From CAZROT01 sp964601895 (GTDB lineage Bacteria > Pseudomonadota > Gammaproteobacteria > Enterobacterales > Enterobacteriaceae), in NCBI GenBank assembly GCA_964601895.1, contig CAZROT010000001.1, positions 124,001 to 188,000 on the forward strand: DNA of 64,000 nucleotides. Reading direction: 5' to 3'. This document shows, piece after piece, positions 43,933 to 53,248 of the stretch (positions are counted from its first letter, which is position 1; each line of letters starts with the position of its first letter). The notes below the pieces were generated by a model, which worked only from the letters and a program-made list of their open reading frames with translations, searched no databases and was not told the DNA's origin. Both the position numbers and the translations under genes were made by a program.

Positions 43933-45510
43933 ATGACAGATAATATTCACCAGGATTGTATTCTTATTCTTGACTTTGGCTCTCAGTACAGCCAGTTGAT
44001 TGCCCGTCGTATTCGTGACATGGGTGTTTATTGTGAACTGCTGGCATGGGATGTTGATGCTGCCGAACTCCGTGCGCTTAATCCCAGAGGAATTATTCTG
44101 TCAGGTGGCCCTGAGAGCACCACTGAACATGGCAGCCCACGTGCAGCCGAATCTGTATTCACTGCCGGTGTGCCGGTGCTCGGAATTTGTTATGGCATGC
44201 AGACTATGGCAGTGCAGCTGGGAGGCCAGGTCCATTGCGCCACTAAGCGTGAATTTGGTTATGCCCAGGTTGAGATTAACAACACCTGTGAGCTGACACG
44301 TGATATCCAGGATACCCTGAGCGAGGATGGAAAGCAGCTACTGGATGTCTGGATGAGCCACGGTGATAAAGTGACTGTTGCCCCAAAGGGTTTTGTCACT
44401 GTAGCCAGCACACCGACCTGTCCCTGTGCCATTATGGTTCACGAAGAAAAACGGCTTTATGGTGTGCAATTTCATCCTGAAGTGACACACAGCCTTCAGG
44501 GGCAGCGTATACTGGAACGTTTTGTGCTGGATATCTGTGGTTGTTCGGCGCTGTGGAAACCGCAAACCATTATCGACGATATTCTGAGCCATCTGCAGGA
44601 GCAGCTTGGTGATGATAGTGTCATTCTGGGCCTGTCTGGCGGTGTTGATTCATCGGTTACGGCCATGCTGTTACACCGTGCCATTGGTAGCCGTCTGACC
44701 TGTGTATTTATTGATAATGGCTTGTTAAGGCTGAATGAAGCTGAGCAGATAATCGCCATGCTGAGTGACAGATTCGGGCTTAACATTGTGCATGTGGCAG
44801 CAGAAAAGCGCTTTCTTGATGCGTTGTGCGGTATTACGGATCCGGAAGTAAAGCGCAAAACAATTGGACGTGTGTTTATTGATATATTTGATGAACAGGC
44901 CTCTAAGCATAGTAAGGTAAAATGGCTGGCGCAGGGTACCATTTATTCTGATGTTATTGAATCTGCTGCTTCTGCCACCGGTAAAGCGCACGTTATCAAA
45001 TCTCATCACAATGTGGGTGGCTTACCAGAGGAAATGAAACTGAAGCTGGTGGAGCCATTAAAAGCCCTGTTCAAGGATGAAGTGCGCAAAATTGGTCTGA
45101 TGCTGGGCCTGCCAGGCGAAATGCTGTCTCGCCATCCCTGTCCGGGATCAGGCTTGGGTGTGCGGGTACTGGGAGAAGTAAAAAAAGAATACTGCGATTT
45201 ACTACGCTTTGCGGATGCCATCTTTATTGAAGAACTGCATCGGGCTGAGTTATACCATAAAGTCAGTCAGGCTTTTGCCGTATTTCTGCCCGTTCGTTCC
45301 GTAGGCGTGATGGGAGACAGGCGCAAATATGACTGGGTGATTGCCCTGCGTGCAGTAGAAACCATCGATTTTATGACGGCTCGCTGGGCAGAGCTGCCTT
45401 ATGAATTTTTAGAGCGTGTGTCCAGCAGAATTATTAATGAAGTCAGTGGCATTTCCCGCGTGGTGTATGATATCAGTGGTAAACCTCCTGCCACTATTGA
45501 GTGGGAGTAG
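43933..45510 (+). CDS. guaA: GMP synthase (glutamine-hydrolysing)
   Basis: GuaA aminates XMP to GMP. The 525 residues equal E. coli GuaA. The class I glutamine amidotransferase domain has the nucleophile in LGICYGMQTMA (Cys near residue 86) and the His-Glu in QFHPEVTHS. The ATP pyrophosphatase domain has the P-loop LSGGVDSSVTAML. The C-terminal dimer domain ends in GKPPATIEWE. It follows guaB directly. Confidence 0.97.
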   Translation: MTDNIHQDCILILDFGSQYSQLIARRIRDMGVYCELLAWDVDAAELRALNPRGIILSGGPESTTEHGSPRAAESVFTAGVPVLGICYGMQTMAVQLGGQVHCATKREFGYAQVEINNTCELTRDIQDTLSEDGKQLLDVWMSHGDKVTVAPKGFVTVASTPTCPCAIMVHEEKRLYGVQFHPEVTHSLQGQRILERFVLDICGCSALWKPQTIIDDILSHLQEQLGDDSVILGLSGGVDSSVTAMLLHRAIGSRLTCVFIDNGLLRLNEAEQIIAMLSDRFGLNIVHVAAEKRFLDALCGITDPEVKRKTIGRVFIDIFDEQASKHSKVKWLAQGTIYSDVIESAASATGKAHVIKSHHNVGGLPEEMKLKLVEPLKALFKDEVRKIGLMLGLPGEMLSRHPCPGSGLGVRVLGEVKKEYCDLLRFADAIFIEELHRAELYHKVSQAFAVFLPVRSVGVMGDRRKYDWVIALRAVETIDFMTARWAELPYEFLERVSSRIINEVSGISRVVYDISGKPPATIEWE

Positions 45511-45568
45511 CTTTTGTTATCGATGGTATCAACCATAGTATTGATGGCTATGTCCAGGGAACGTTTCT

Positions 45569-46573
45569 ATGAAAGTGACCATATTCAATGCACAGAATTA
45601 TGACAGGCAGTTTTTTGACAGCGTGAATCAGCAGTATTTTTCAACGCAGGATTTTGTGCTGAATTATCAGGCAGCCAGTCTGACAGAAACTTCTGCTATG
45701 CTGGCCGAGGGAAGTGACGCCGTGTGCGTATTTGTCAATGACAGGCTTGATGCGCCTGTGCTGAAAAAGCTGGCTAGCCTCGGAGTACGGGCCATCCTGT
45801 TACGTTGCGCTGGCTTTGACAATCTTGATCTCGCTACTGCTTCAGCTCTTGGATTGTTTGTTGCACGCGTGCCTGCATATTCACCACAGGCAGTCGCAGA
45901 GCATACCATTGCACTGATAATGACATTGATGCGTTATATTCATCGCGCATACAATCGGGTGCGTGAAGGAAATTTCGCTCTTGATGGTCTGCTGGGTAAA
46001 AACATGCAAGGCAAAACGGTGGGTATCATCGGTACCGGAAAAATTGGCCTTATTACCGCCAGCATTCTGAAAAGTTTTCGCTGTCATATTCTGGGTTTTG
46101 ACACGATGCAGAATCCATCATTTCTGGAGCTGGGAGATTATGTCACCTTTGACAGTCTGATAAGCCAGGCAGATATCATTTCTCTGCACTGTCCATTGAC
46201 AGCGGATACTCACCATATGTTCAACAGACAAACGCTGCAGCGTATCAAGCCTGGTGCCATGCTCGTTAATACGTCACGGGGCGCGTTAATTGATACGCAG
46301 GCAGCTATTACTGCACTCAAATCCACCCGACTTGGTGCTCTGGCCATTGATGTTTACGAACAGGAAGAGGCATTATTTTTTCGCGATCGTTCTTCAGAAG
46401 TGATTGAAGATGATGTGTTTCAGCGCCTGATGACGTTTCCGAATGTGCTGATTACCGGCCATCAGGGATTTTTCACCGCAGAAGCACTGAATGAGATAGC
46501 CATAGTGACGTTACAGAATCTCCAGTGTTTTGCTGAGTCGAGCTCCTGCCCCAATGCCTTGCCGGGGCCTTAA
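45569..46573 (+). CDS. ldhA: D-lactate dehydrogenase (fermentative, NAD-dependent)
   Basis: LdhA reduces pyruvate to D-lactate during fermentation. The 334-residue protein belongs to the D-2-hydroxyacid dehydrogenase family. It shows the substrate-region RCAGFDNLDL, the NAD motif GKTVGIIGTGKIG (about residues 147-159), and the catalytic residues Arg (NTSRGALID), Glu (DVYEQEEALFF) and His (TGHQGFFT). These features match E. coli LdhA more closely than other family members. It follows guaA by 58 bp. E. coli has different genes after guaA, so the placement is lineage-specific. Confidence 0.9.
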   Translation: MKVTIFNAQNYDRQFFDSVNQQYFSTQDFVLNYQAASLTETSAMLAEGSDAVCVFVNDRLDAPVLKKLASLGVRAILLRCAGFDNLDLATASALGLFVARVPAYSPQAVAEHTIALIMTLMRYIHRAYNRVREGNFALDGLLGKNMQGKTVGIIGTGKIGLITASILKSFRCHILGFDTMQNPSFLELGDYVTFDSLISQADIISLHCPLTADTHHMFNRQTLQRIKPGAMLVNTSRGALIDTQAAITALKSTRLGALAIDVYEQEEALFFRDRSSEVIEDDVFQRLMTFPNVLITGHQGFFTAEALNEIAIVTLQNLQCFAESSSCPNALPGP

Positions 46574-46934
46574 TGGTCATGCCTGGATAGTTTCTGGCTA
46601 TCTGCATTTCCTGACCTGGTAGCCGCTTTTTTTATCATTACTCAATTAACTGCGAAACTCGTGAAACGCTCAGGTTTGATCAGGGCTGTTCGTGGTTTTT
46701 TGTATTTTCTTTTCTGTTGCCATCTGCTTCTGGCTTCTGATAGTGCCGGAACGAAGAGCCGGTGCTGGTTTATCAGAGTGGAAGATCCGGGTAAAAAAAG
46801 TAATAAAAAATCCCTTGCCGACCGCTTGCCACTTATTAATCATGCTGCCGTAGTAATCTGGCTAATTTTATGGATTACTGGTTATGCTAGCCCGTCACAG
46901 GATGTTATTTAGATAAAATGGAAAAAATGTAGAG
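46574..46934. other. Region between ldhA and the repeat-protein gene
   Basis: About 360 bp. A GTG-started frame (46661-46912) would encode 83 residues with two hydrophobic stretches (FLYFLFCCHLLLA and AAVVIWLILWITGYA), but it has no good ribosome binding site and no recognisable homologue, so I do not call it a gene. A possible weak terminator (GGCTA...TAGCC then GCTTTTTTT, ~46599-46632) may end ldhA. Confidence 0.35.
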
Positions 46935-47767
46935 ATGGAAAAAGACACTAAGGCAACAACGGAAGTGGTAGCTGTTCCTCACGCAGTCAAAACAGGGATA
47001 AAAACTGTCAGTGATGCCAGGCTGATGTGGGATAAAAATGGTCTGTTCAGGCTGTTTATTCAGCATCAGGATGGCTCCGGTCGTCAGCAAGTGGATCTCG
47101 CAAAAGCAAAAATGAAACCACATCACCCTTTACCGCAACAGGGNNNNNNNNNNNNNNNNNNNNNNNNNNNNNNNNNNNNNNNNNNNNNNNNNNNNNNNNN
47201 NNNNNNNNNNNNNNNNNNNNNNNNNNNNNNNNNNNNNNNNNNNATAGCCAATACCGCCGGCCTGCCGTCGCTAAAGCTGCGCCTGACTTAGTGACAGATT
47301 TCAATATCGGGGATGCCAGGCTGGTATGGAATGAGAAGAAGCTGTTTATTCAGCATCAGGATGGCTCCGGAAGCAAGGAAGTGGATCTCGCAAAAGCAAA
47401 AATGAAACCACATCACCCTTTACCGCAACAGGGTATTGCGTTGCAGTTTAAGGATGGTACTACAGGCAGGGTATATACCGACAGTAGTTATGCCTACCTG
47501 CATGATGGCAAGCGTGTTAATAGCCAATACCGCCGGCCTGCCGTCGCTAAAGCTGCGCCTGACTTAGTGACAGAGGTAGCGAATATCAACGATGTCACGC
47601 TGGTGTGGGAAAAAAATGTAAAGGAGAAAACCATCAACCTTCTGGCAGAAGACGTGGCTTCTTTTGGGGGAACAGAAGCTGTGGCTTCCACAGGGCAGGG
47701 AGCCCTCGCTGGCTTGCCGGGTAATCCACTCGCCGGGCAGATTGTTTGCCCGTTGGCTGACAGTTAA
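46935..47767 (+). CDS. Tandem-repeat protein of unknown function, broken by an assembly gap
   Basis: Both sides of the N gap encode the same repeat, so this should be one gene. The unit (~92 codons) contains SDARLMWDKN / GDARLVWNEKK, FIQHQDGSG, VDLAKAKMKPHHPLPQQG, IALQFKDGTTGRVYTDSSYA and NSQYRRPAVAKAAPDLV. A third, diverged unit starts at VANINDVTLVWEKN and leads into a Gly/Ala-rich end. With an 86-bp fill, the length missing relative to the second copy, the two halves join in one frame (~272 residues). There is no signal peptide and I do not recognise the family. A hairpin terminator follows at 47828. The conserved short beta-type phrases suggest a repeated small domain, possibly ligand-binding; this is inference. 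Confidence 0.65.
47144..47243. other. Assembly gap of 100 N inside a tandem repeat
   Basis: Exactly 100 N, the conventional placeholder for a gap of unknown size. The flanks match positions within the repeat unit of the surrounding gene, so the gap probably reflects an unresolved tandem repeat. Confidence 0.95.
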
Positions 47768-47827
47768 CAGGCGAAGATTTTTCTCGCTGCTTTGATAATC
47801 TGATTTTTGATGCACTCAAAAATAACA

Positions 47828-47849
47828 GGGCTGGCAATGAGCCAGCCTT
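47828..47849 (+). terminator. Intrinsic terminator after the repeat-protein gene
   Basis: Perfect 7-bp GC-rich stem GGCTGGC / GCCAGCC with AATGA loop, followed by a broken T-rich tract (TTGTCTCCTTGT), 60 bp after the stop. The weak T run lowers confidence. Confidence 0.55.
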
Positions 47850-47942
47850 GTCTCCTTGTCCTTTCAACAGGTTTGGCCACAGTAAGTCTTATTTCACTGT
47901 TTGCCAGAATGATTCAAAAGCCATTATATCCATACGCATAAT

Positions 47943-47970
47943 GTGACAGCTCGCACTAACTGTGTATACT
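47943..47970 (+). promoter_or_regulatory. Putative sigma-70 promoter of gmk
   Basis: GTGACA (47943-47948), 16-bp spacer, TATACT (47965-47970), with TGTG just before the -10. It lies ~40 bp upstream of the gmk ATG, a plausible leader length. Confidence 0.5.
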
Positions 47971-48007
47971 GTGGATACTTCCCTTATTAACTTAACAGAA
48001 TACCATC

Positions 48008-48637
48008 ATGATCCAGGGGATACTCTATATTGTTTCTGCACCCAGTGGTGCAGGAAAATCAAGCCTGATTCAGGCTCTGTTAAAAACGCAACCACTGTAC
48101 GATACACAGCTTTCTGTTTCACATACCACGCGTAAAAAACGTCCAGGTGAAGTTGAAGGAGAGCATTATTTTTTTGTTTCTGAAGAAAAATTTCTTCAGA
48201 TGATAAAAGATGGGTGTTTTCTCGAATATGCCAGAGTTTTTGAAAATTATTACGGTACCTCACGTGAGGCTGTTGAAAAAATCCTGTCAACGGGTGTGGA
48301 TGTTTTTCTGGATATTGACTGGCAGGGTGCAGAGCAGATACGCGCCAGAATGCCGTCAGTACGCACTATTTTTATGTTACCGCCTTCTAAAGAAGAACTG
48401 TACCGTCGTTTGCGTGGGCGTGGTCAGGATAGTGAGGAAATTATTACCCGGCGTATGGAGCAGGCTGTTGCTGAAATGAATCACTATGCAGAATATGATT
48501 ATTTAATTCTTAATGATGATTTCAATCTGGCATTATCTGATCTCAAAGCGATTGTCAGGGTAGAGCGTCTGCGTTTATGGCGCCAGCAACAGCGACATGA
48601 AACTTTAATTGGTAAACTCCTGGCAGATTCAACATAA
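48008..48637 (+). CDS. gmk: Guanylate kinase
   Basis: Gmk phosphorylates GMP to GDP, following GuaB/GuaA in guanine nucleotide synthesis. The 209 residues (E. coli 207) have the P-loop SAPSGAGKSSLIQALL at the N-terminus, the GMP-binding SHTTRKKRPGEVEGEHYFF, and LDIDWQGAEQIR. It heads the conserved gmk-rpoZ-spoT block. Confidence 0.97.
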   Translation: MIQGILYIVSAPSGAGKSSLIQALLKTQPLYDTQLSVSHTTRKKRPGEVEGEHYFFVSEEKFLQMIKDGCFLEYARVFENYYGTSREAVEKILSTGVDVFLDIDWQGAEQIRARMPSVRTIFMLPPSKEELYRRLRGRGQDSEEIITRRMEQAVAEMNHYAEYDYLILNDDFNLALSDLKAIVRVERLRLWRQQQRHETLIGKLLADST

Positions 48638-48682
48638 TTTCAGTATTATTCCGCGTTATTTTTTCACCAGTGGAGCACTATT

Positions 48683-48946
48683 ATGGCACGTGTAACGGTT
48701 CAGGACGCAGTAGAAAAAATTGGTAATCGATTTGATCTGGTATTAGTTGCTGCACGTCGGGCACGCCAGCTTCAGTCTGGTGGTAAGGATCCATTAGTAC
48801 CTGAAGAAAATGATAAGGTGACTGTTATTGCATTGCGTGAAGTCGAGGAAGGTCTCATTACCCGTCCTATACTTGATGCCTGTGAACGCCAGGAGCAGCA
48901 GGAAGAACGCGAAGGTGCTTATCCAGGCGCAGGTGCGCATTTTTAA
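48683..48946 (+). CDS. rpoZ: RNA polymerase omega subunit
   Basis: Omega binds the beta' subunit, helps RNA polymerase assembly and forms part of one ppGpp site, which fits its place next to spoT. The 87 residues (E. coli 91) have the conserved MARVTVQDAVEKIGNRFDLV and LVAARRARQLQSGGKDPLVP. GGAG lies ~10 nt before the ATG. The acidic C-terminus is a few residues short. Confidence 0.96.
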   Translation: MARVTVQDAVEKIGNRFDLVLVAARRARQLQSGGKDPLVPEENDKVTVIALREVEEGLITRPILDACERQEQQEEREGAYPGAGAHF

Positions 48947-48984
48947 TTAATGAAAACTGTCATTAATGAAACGGTGAATCTGTT

Positions 48985-51087
48985 TTGTACCTGTTTGAAA
49001 GCCTGAATCTGCTGACGCAGCGTTACCTTCCCGAAGAACAGATTAAGCGCCTCAGGCATGCTTATCTTGTTGCACATGATGCTCATGAAGGGCAGGTACG
49101 TTCCAGTGGCGAGCCCTATATTACCCATCCCGTTGCTGTGGCCTGTATTCTGGCGGAAATGCGTCTGGACTACGAAACACTGATGGCGGCGCTGTTGCAT
49201 GATGTTATTGAAGATACCTCAGCAACTTACCAGGATATGGAGCAGTTGTTTGGAAAAAATGTTGCCGCGCTGGTCGAAGGCGTTTCCAAACTTGATAAAT
49301 TGACGTTCAGAGATAAAAAAGAAGCTCAGGCAGAAAATTTTCGCAAAATGATCATGGCGATGGTACAGGATATTCGTGTCATCCTGATTAAACTCGCTGA
49401 CAGGACGCATAATATGCGTACTCTGGGTTCATTACGTTATGAAAAACGCTGTCGTATCGCCCGTGAAACCCTTGAAATATACAGTCCTCTTGCCCATCGC
49501 TTGGGTATTCATCATTTAAAAACTGAGCTGGAAGAGCTTGGTTTTGAAGCCCTGTATCCGAATCGCTATCGTGTCATTAAAGAAGTGGTTAAAGCTGCGC
49601 GTGGCAATCGCAAGGAAATGATCCAAAAGATCCTCTCTGAGATTGAAGGCAGACTGACAGAAGCGGGTATAGTCTGTCGTGTCAGCGGGCGTGAAAAACA
49701 CCTGTATTCTATTTATCGTAAGATGCACCTGAAGGAACAGCGTTTCCATTCCATCATGGATATCTATGCTTTTCGTGTTATTGTAAAAGAAGTCGATACC
49801 TGTTACCGGGTGCTGGGGCAGATACACAGTTTGTATAAACCGCGTCCGGGAAGAATGAAGGATTATATTGCTATCCCCAAGGCGAATGGATATCAGTCCC
49901 TGCACACCTCACTGATAGGTCCGCATGGTGTTCCTGTTGAAGTACAGATTCGTACTGAAGATATGGATCAGATGGCGGAAATGGGTGTGGCAGCACACTG
50001 GGCATATAAAATGCAGGGTGAATTCGGTACCACCGCGCAGATTCGTGCGCAACGCTGGATGCAGAGCCTGCTGGAATTACAGCAGAGTGCCGGTAATTCC
50101 TTTGAATTTATTGAAAGTGTTAAATCTGATCTATTTCCTGATGAGATTTATGTATTTACTCCTGAAGGACGTATTGTTGAGTTGCCTGCAGATGCCACAC
50201 CGGTTGATTTTGCCTATGCAGTGCACACTGATATTGGCCATACCTGTGTGGGTGCGCGCGTTGACAGGCAGCCTTATTCACTGTCTCAGCCATTGTACAG
50301 TGGCCAGACGGTGGAAATTATTACTGCACCAGGCGCACGACCTAATGCAGCCTGGCTTAATTTCGTTGTCAGTTCAAAGGCGCGCGCCAGGATTCGCCAG
50401 TTATTAAAAAGTCTGAAGCGTGATGAGTCGATTATCCTTGGTCGTCGTTTACTGAATCATGCACTGGGCCAGGGTCGTAAGATAGCAGATATCCCTCCTG
50501 AGATTATTCAGCATCAGCTGACACGCATGAAACTGACCTCAATGGATGATTTACTGGCAGAAATTGGCCTCGGTAACACCATGAGTCTGGTGGTTGCCAA
50601 GAGTCTGTTAGGTGATCCATGGAATGTTGCTACACTCGGTACGCGTAAACTGCCTATCAAGGATACCGAGGGTGTTTTGCTTACTTTCGCTAAATGCTGT
50701 CGCCCTATTCCAGGGGATCCTATTATTGCTCATGTCAGTCCAGGCAAGGGTCTGGTGATACATCATGAATCCTGCCGCAATATTCGCGGTTATCAGAAAG
50801 AGCCAGAAAAATTTATGGCAGTGGTATGGGATAAGGGAATTGGGCAGGAATTTATTACCGAAATAAAAGTAGAAATGTTCAATCAGCAGGGCATTCTGGC
50901 AAATTTGACTGCAGCTATCAATTCAGCGGGATCGAATATACAGAGTATGAATACTGAAGAAAAAGATGGCCGCATATACAGTGCATTTATTCGTCTGACC
51001 ACAAAAGATCGTGTTCATCTCGCAAGGATCATGCGCAAGATTCGTATCATGCCAGATGTGCTTAAAGTAAGCCGTAATCGTAATTAA
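48985..51087 (+). CDS. spoT: Bifunctional (p)ppGpp synthetase/hydrolase SpoT
   Basis: SpoT hydrolyses and, under fatty-acid or carbon stress, synthesises (p)ppGpp. It starts with TTG (MYLFESLNLLTQRYLPEEQ) and has 700 residues (E. coli 702). The HD hydrolase motif is intact (LLHDVIEDTSATYQDM), as are the synthetase region (SLYKPRPGRMKDYIAIPKAN, GYQSLHTSLIG), the TGS domain (YVFTPEGRIVELPADATPVD), the Cys-containing conserved domain (FAKCCRPIPGDPI) and the C-terminal ACT domain. It is followed directly by recG; trmH, which lies between them in E. coli, is absent. Confidence 0.97.
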   Translation: MYLFESLNLLTQRYLPEEQIKRLRHAYLVAHDAHEGQVRSSGEPYITHPVAVACILAEMRLDYETLMAALLHDVIEDTSATYQDMEQLFGKNVAALVEGVSKLDKLTFRDKKEAQAENFRKMIMAMVQDIRVILIKLADRTHNMRTLGSLRYEKRCRIARETLEIYSPLAHRLGIHHLKTELEELGFEALYPNRYRVIKEVVKAARGNRKEMIQKILSEIEGRLTEAGIVCRVSGREKHLYSIYRKMHLKEQRFHSIMDIYAFRVIVKEVDTCYRVLGQIHSLYKPRPGRMKDYIAIPKANGYQSLHTSLIGPHGVPVEVQIRTEDMDQMAEMGVAAHWAYKMQGEFGTTAQIRAQRWMQSLLELQQSAGNSFEFIESVKSDLFPDEIYVFTPEGRIVELPADATPVDFAYAVHTDIGHTCVGARVDRQPYSLSQPLYSGQTVEIITAPGARPNAAWLNFVVSSKARARIRQLLKSLKRDESIILGRRLLNHALGQGRKIADIPPEIIQHQLTRMKLTSMDDLLAEIGLGNTMSLVVAKSLLGDPWNVATLGTRKLPIKDTEGVLLTFAKCCRPIPGDPIIAHVSPGKGLVIHHESCRNIRGYQKEPEKFMAVVWDKGIGQEFITEIKVEMFNQQGILANLTAAINSAGSNIQSMNTEEKDGRIYSAFIRLTTKDRVHLARIMRKIRIMPDVLKVSRNRN

Positions 51088-51145
51088 CCACCGAATTTTT
51101 ACTGTACCTGGTGAACTGAAAAAAATTTCCTGAGCGTAATCCGCA

Positions 51146-53227
51146 ATGAAAAATCAGCAACTGGAAACCATGCCATTGAGTACACTGGCTGGAATCGGGC
51201 TCCGTCAGGCAGAAAAGCTGGCTAAAATGGGTCTGATGACGGTGTGGGATCTGTTGCTGCACCTCCCCCTGCGCTATGAAGACAGAACCCGCCTTTACCG
51301 TATCGATGCTCTGTCTGCCGGCATGACTGCGACTGTCAGTGGTGAGATATCAAATAGTTCCGTCACTGCGGGTCGCCGGCGTATGTTAACGGTTCACATG
51401 AATGATGGCAGTGGCATACTGGCGCTGCGTTTTTTTAATTTTAATCAGGGAATGAAAAACAGTCTGGTGGCTGGCAGGCGTATTCTCGTATGGGGAGAAA
51501 TAAAGTTCGCCAGAACAGGGCTGGAATGCATTCATCCTGAATATCATTTTTATAATAACGCTGATGATATTCAGTTAGAGCAGGTACTCACGCCTGTGTA
51601 TTCTGTCACCGAAGGTATTCGCCAGGCGACTTTGCGTAAATTTATCGATAGCGCGCTGATTTTACTGGATGTGTGTACACCTGCTGAATTGCTGCCTCCT
51701 GAGATAAGTGGCAGTTTTATAAACCTGCCACAGGCGATACACAGGCTGCATCATCCCCCTGCTGATGCAAAGCTGACTGAATTAACGCAGGGTAAATATT
51801 CTGCAAAATATCGCCTGGTTATGGAGGAGTTACTGGCACATACGTTAAGTATGCTGGTAATTCGCAACAACATTCAGCATCACGCTGCACAGGTATTTAC
51901 GCCAGATGAACAATTAAAACAGATTTTTCTGGCCAGTTTACCCTTTACACTGACCGCTGCGCAGCAGCGTGTAATAACAGAAATAGAGCAGGATCTGGCG
52001 AAAAGTATTCCCATGATGCGTCTGCTGCAGGGTGATGTGGGGTCAGGAAAAACACTGGTTGCCGCGATGGCGGCATTATCTGTGATTGCACAGGGTAAAC
52101 AGGTAGCGCTGATGGCACCCACTGAGCTACTGGCAGAACAGCATGCCAGTACTTTCCGGCAATGGTTTACGCCTCTTGGTGTGGAAACAGCGTGCCTTGC
52201 CGGCAAACAAAAAGGCATGATACGTTTCAGACAACAGCAGGCTATCGCGCAGGGTGATGTGTTGCTGGTGGTAGGAACACATGCCCTGTTTCAGCAACAG
52301 ATAAGATTCCTGAATCTGGCGCTGATTATCATCGACGAACAGCATCGCTTTGGAGTACATCAGCGACTTACCTTATGGGAAAAAGGCAGAGAGCAGGGTT
52401 TTTGCGCTCATCAGTTGATTATGACGGCAACACCGATTCCCCGTACTCTGGCCATGATGGCTTATGCTGACCTCGATACTTCGGTGATTGATGAATTACC
52501 ACAAGGAAGGACGCCTGTCAGTACGGTTGCCATCGCAGATTCACGTCGCCATGAGGTCATTCAGCGAGTTAGAAATGCCTGCCTGCAGGAAGGCAGGCAG
52601 GTCTACTGGCTGTGTACGCTGATAGAAGAATCAGAATTGCTGGATGCACAGGCAGCACAGCTAACCTGTGAAGAACTACGCATGGCATTGCCGGAGATCC
52701 GTACCGGTCTGATACATGGCCGGATGAAAGCGGATGAAAAACAGGCAGTTATGCAAGCCTTCAAACAGGGTACACTGCAGCTGCTGGTTGCTACCACGGT
52801 AATTGAAGTGGGCGTGGATGTGCCCAATGCGAGCCTGATGATTATCGATAATCCGGAACGCCTTGGCCTGGCACAGCTGCATCAGTTGCGTGGCCGCGTC
52901 GGGAGGGGAACAAAAGCGTCACACTGTGTCCTGTTGTATAAAACCCCATTAAGTAAAACGGCACAAATGCGACTTCAGGTGCTGCGTGAAACTTCTGACG
53001 GTTTTACCATTGCCGAGCGGGATCTGGAAATACGTGGTCCCGGTGAGCTTCTGGGAACCCGTCAGACAGGTAACGTACCATTGAAAGTTGCTGATTTGCT
53101 ACGCTACCAGGCCATGATTCCGGAGATACAGCGTGCGGCGTTGTATATTCAGCAGCATTACCCCAGACAGGCTGAGGCATTGATTGAACGCTGGCTACCT
53201 GACAGTACTCAGTATACCCGCGTATGA
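51146..53227 (+). CDS. recG: ATP-dependent DNA helicase RecG
   Basis: RecG reverses stalled replication forks and branch-migrates Holliday junctions and R-loops. The 693 residues equal the E. coli length. The N-terminal wedge/OB domain (VSGEISNSS...) is followed by helicase motifs: Walker A LLQGDVGSGKTLVAAMAAL (about residue 291), the DEQH box IIIDEQHRFGVHQR, TATPIPRTLAMM, and motif VI LRGRGRGTKASHCVLLYK-like RGRVGRGTKASHC. The 58-bp gap to spoT leaves no space for trmH. gltS converges with 21 bp between the stops. Confidence 0.97.
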   Translation: MKNQQLETMPLSTLAGIGLRQAEKLAKMGLMTVWDLLLHLPLRYEDRTRLYRIDALSAGMTATVSGEISNSSVTAGRRRMLTVHMNDGSGILALRFFNFNQGMKNSLVAGRRILVWGEIKFARTGLECIHPEYHFYNNADDIQLEQVLTPVYSVTEGIRQATLRKFIDSALILLDVCTPAELLPPEISGSFINLPQAIHRLHHPPADAKLTELTQGKYSAKYRLVMEELLAHTLSMLVIRNNIQHHAAQVFTPDEQLKQIFLASLPFTLTAAQQRVITEIEQDLAKSIPMMRLLQGDVGSGKTLVAAMAALSVIAQGKQVALMAPTELLAEQHASTFRQWFTPLGVETACLAGKQKGMIRFRQQQAIAQGDVLLVVGTHALFQQQIRFLNLALIIIDEQHRFGVHQRLTLWEKGREQGFCAHQLIMTATPIPRTLAMMAYADLDTSVIDELPQGRTPVSTVAIADSRRHEVIQRVRNACLQEGRQVYWLCTLIEESELLDAQAAQLTCEELRMALPEIRTGLIHGRMKADEKQAVMQAFKQGTLQLLVATTVIEVGVDVPNASLMIIDNPERLGLAQLHQLRGRVGRGTKASHCVLLYKTPLSKTAQMRLQVLRETSDGFTIAERDLEIRGPGELLGTRQTGNVPLKVADLLRYQAMIPEIQRAALYIQQHYPRQAEALIERWLPDSTQYTRV

Positions 53228-53248
53228 CAGTGTTCATCAGGCCGCGTG

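Noticed and set aside
46661..46912. 83-residue GTG ORF with two hydrophobic segments
   Set aside because: No good ribosome binding site, no recognisable family, GTG start; kept only as a note in the intergenic entry.
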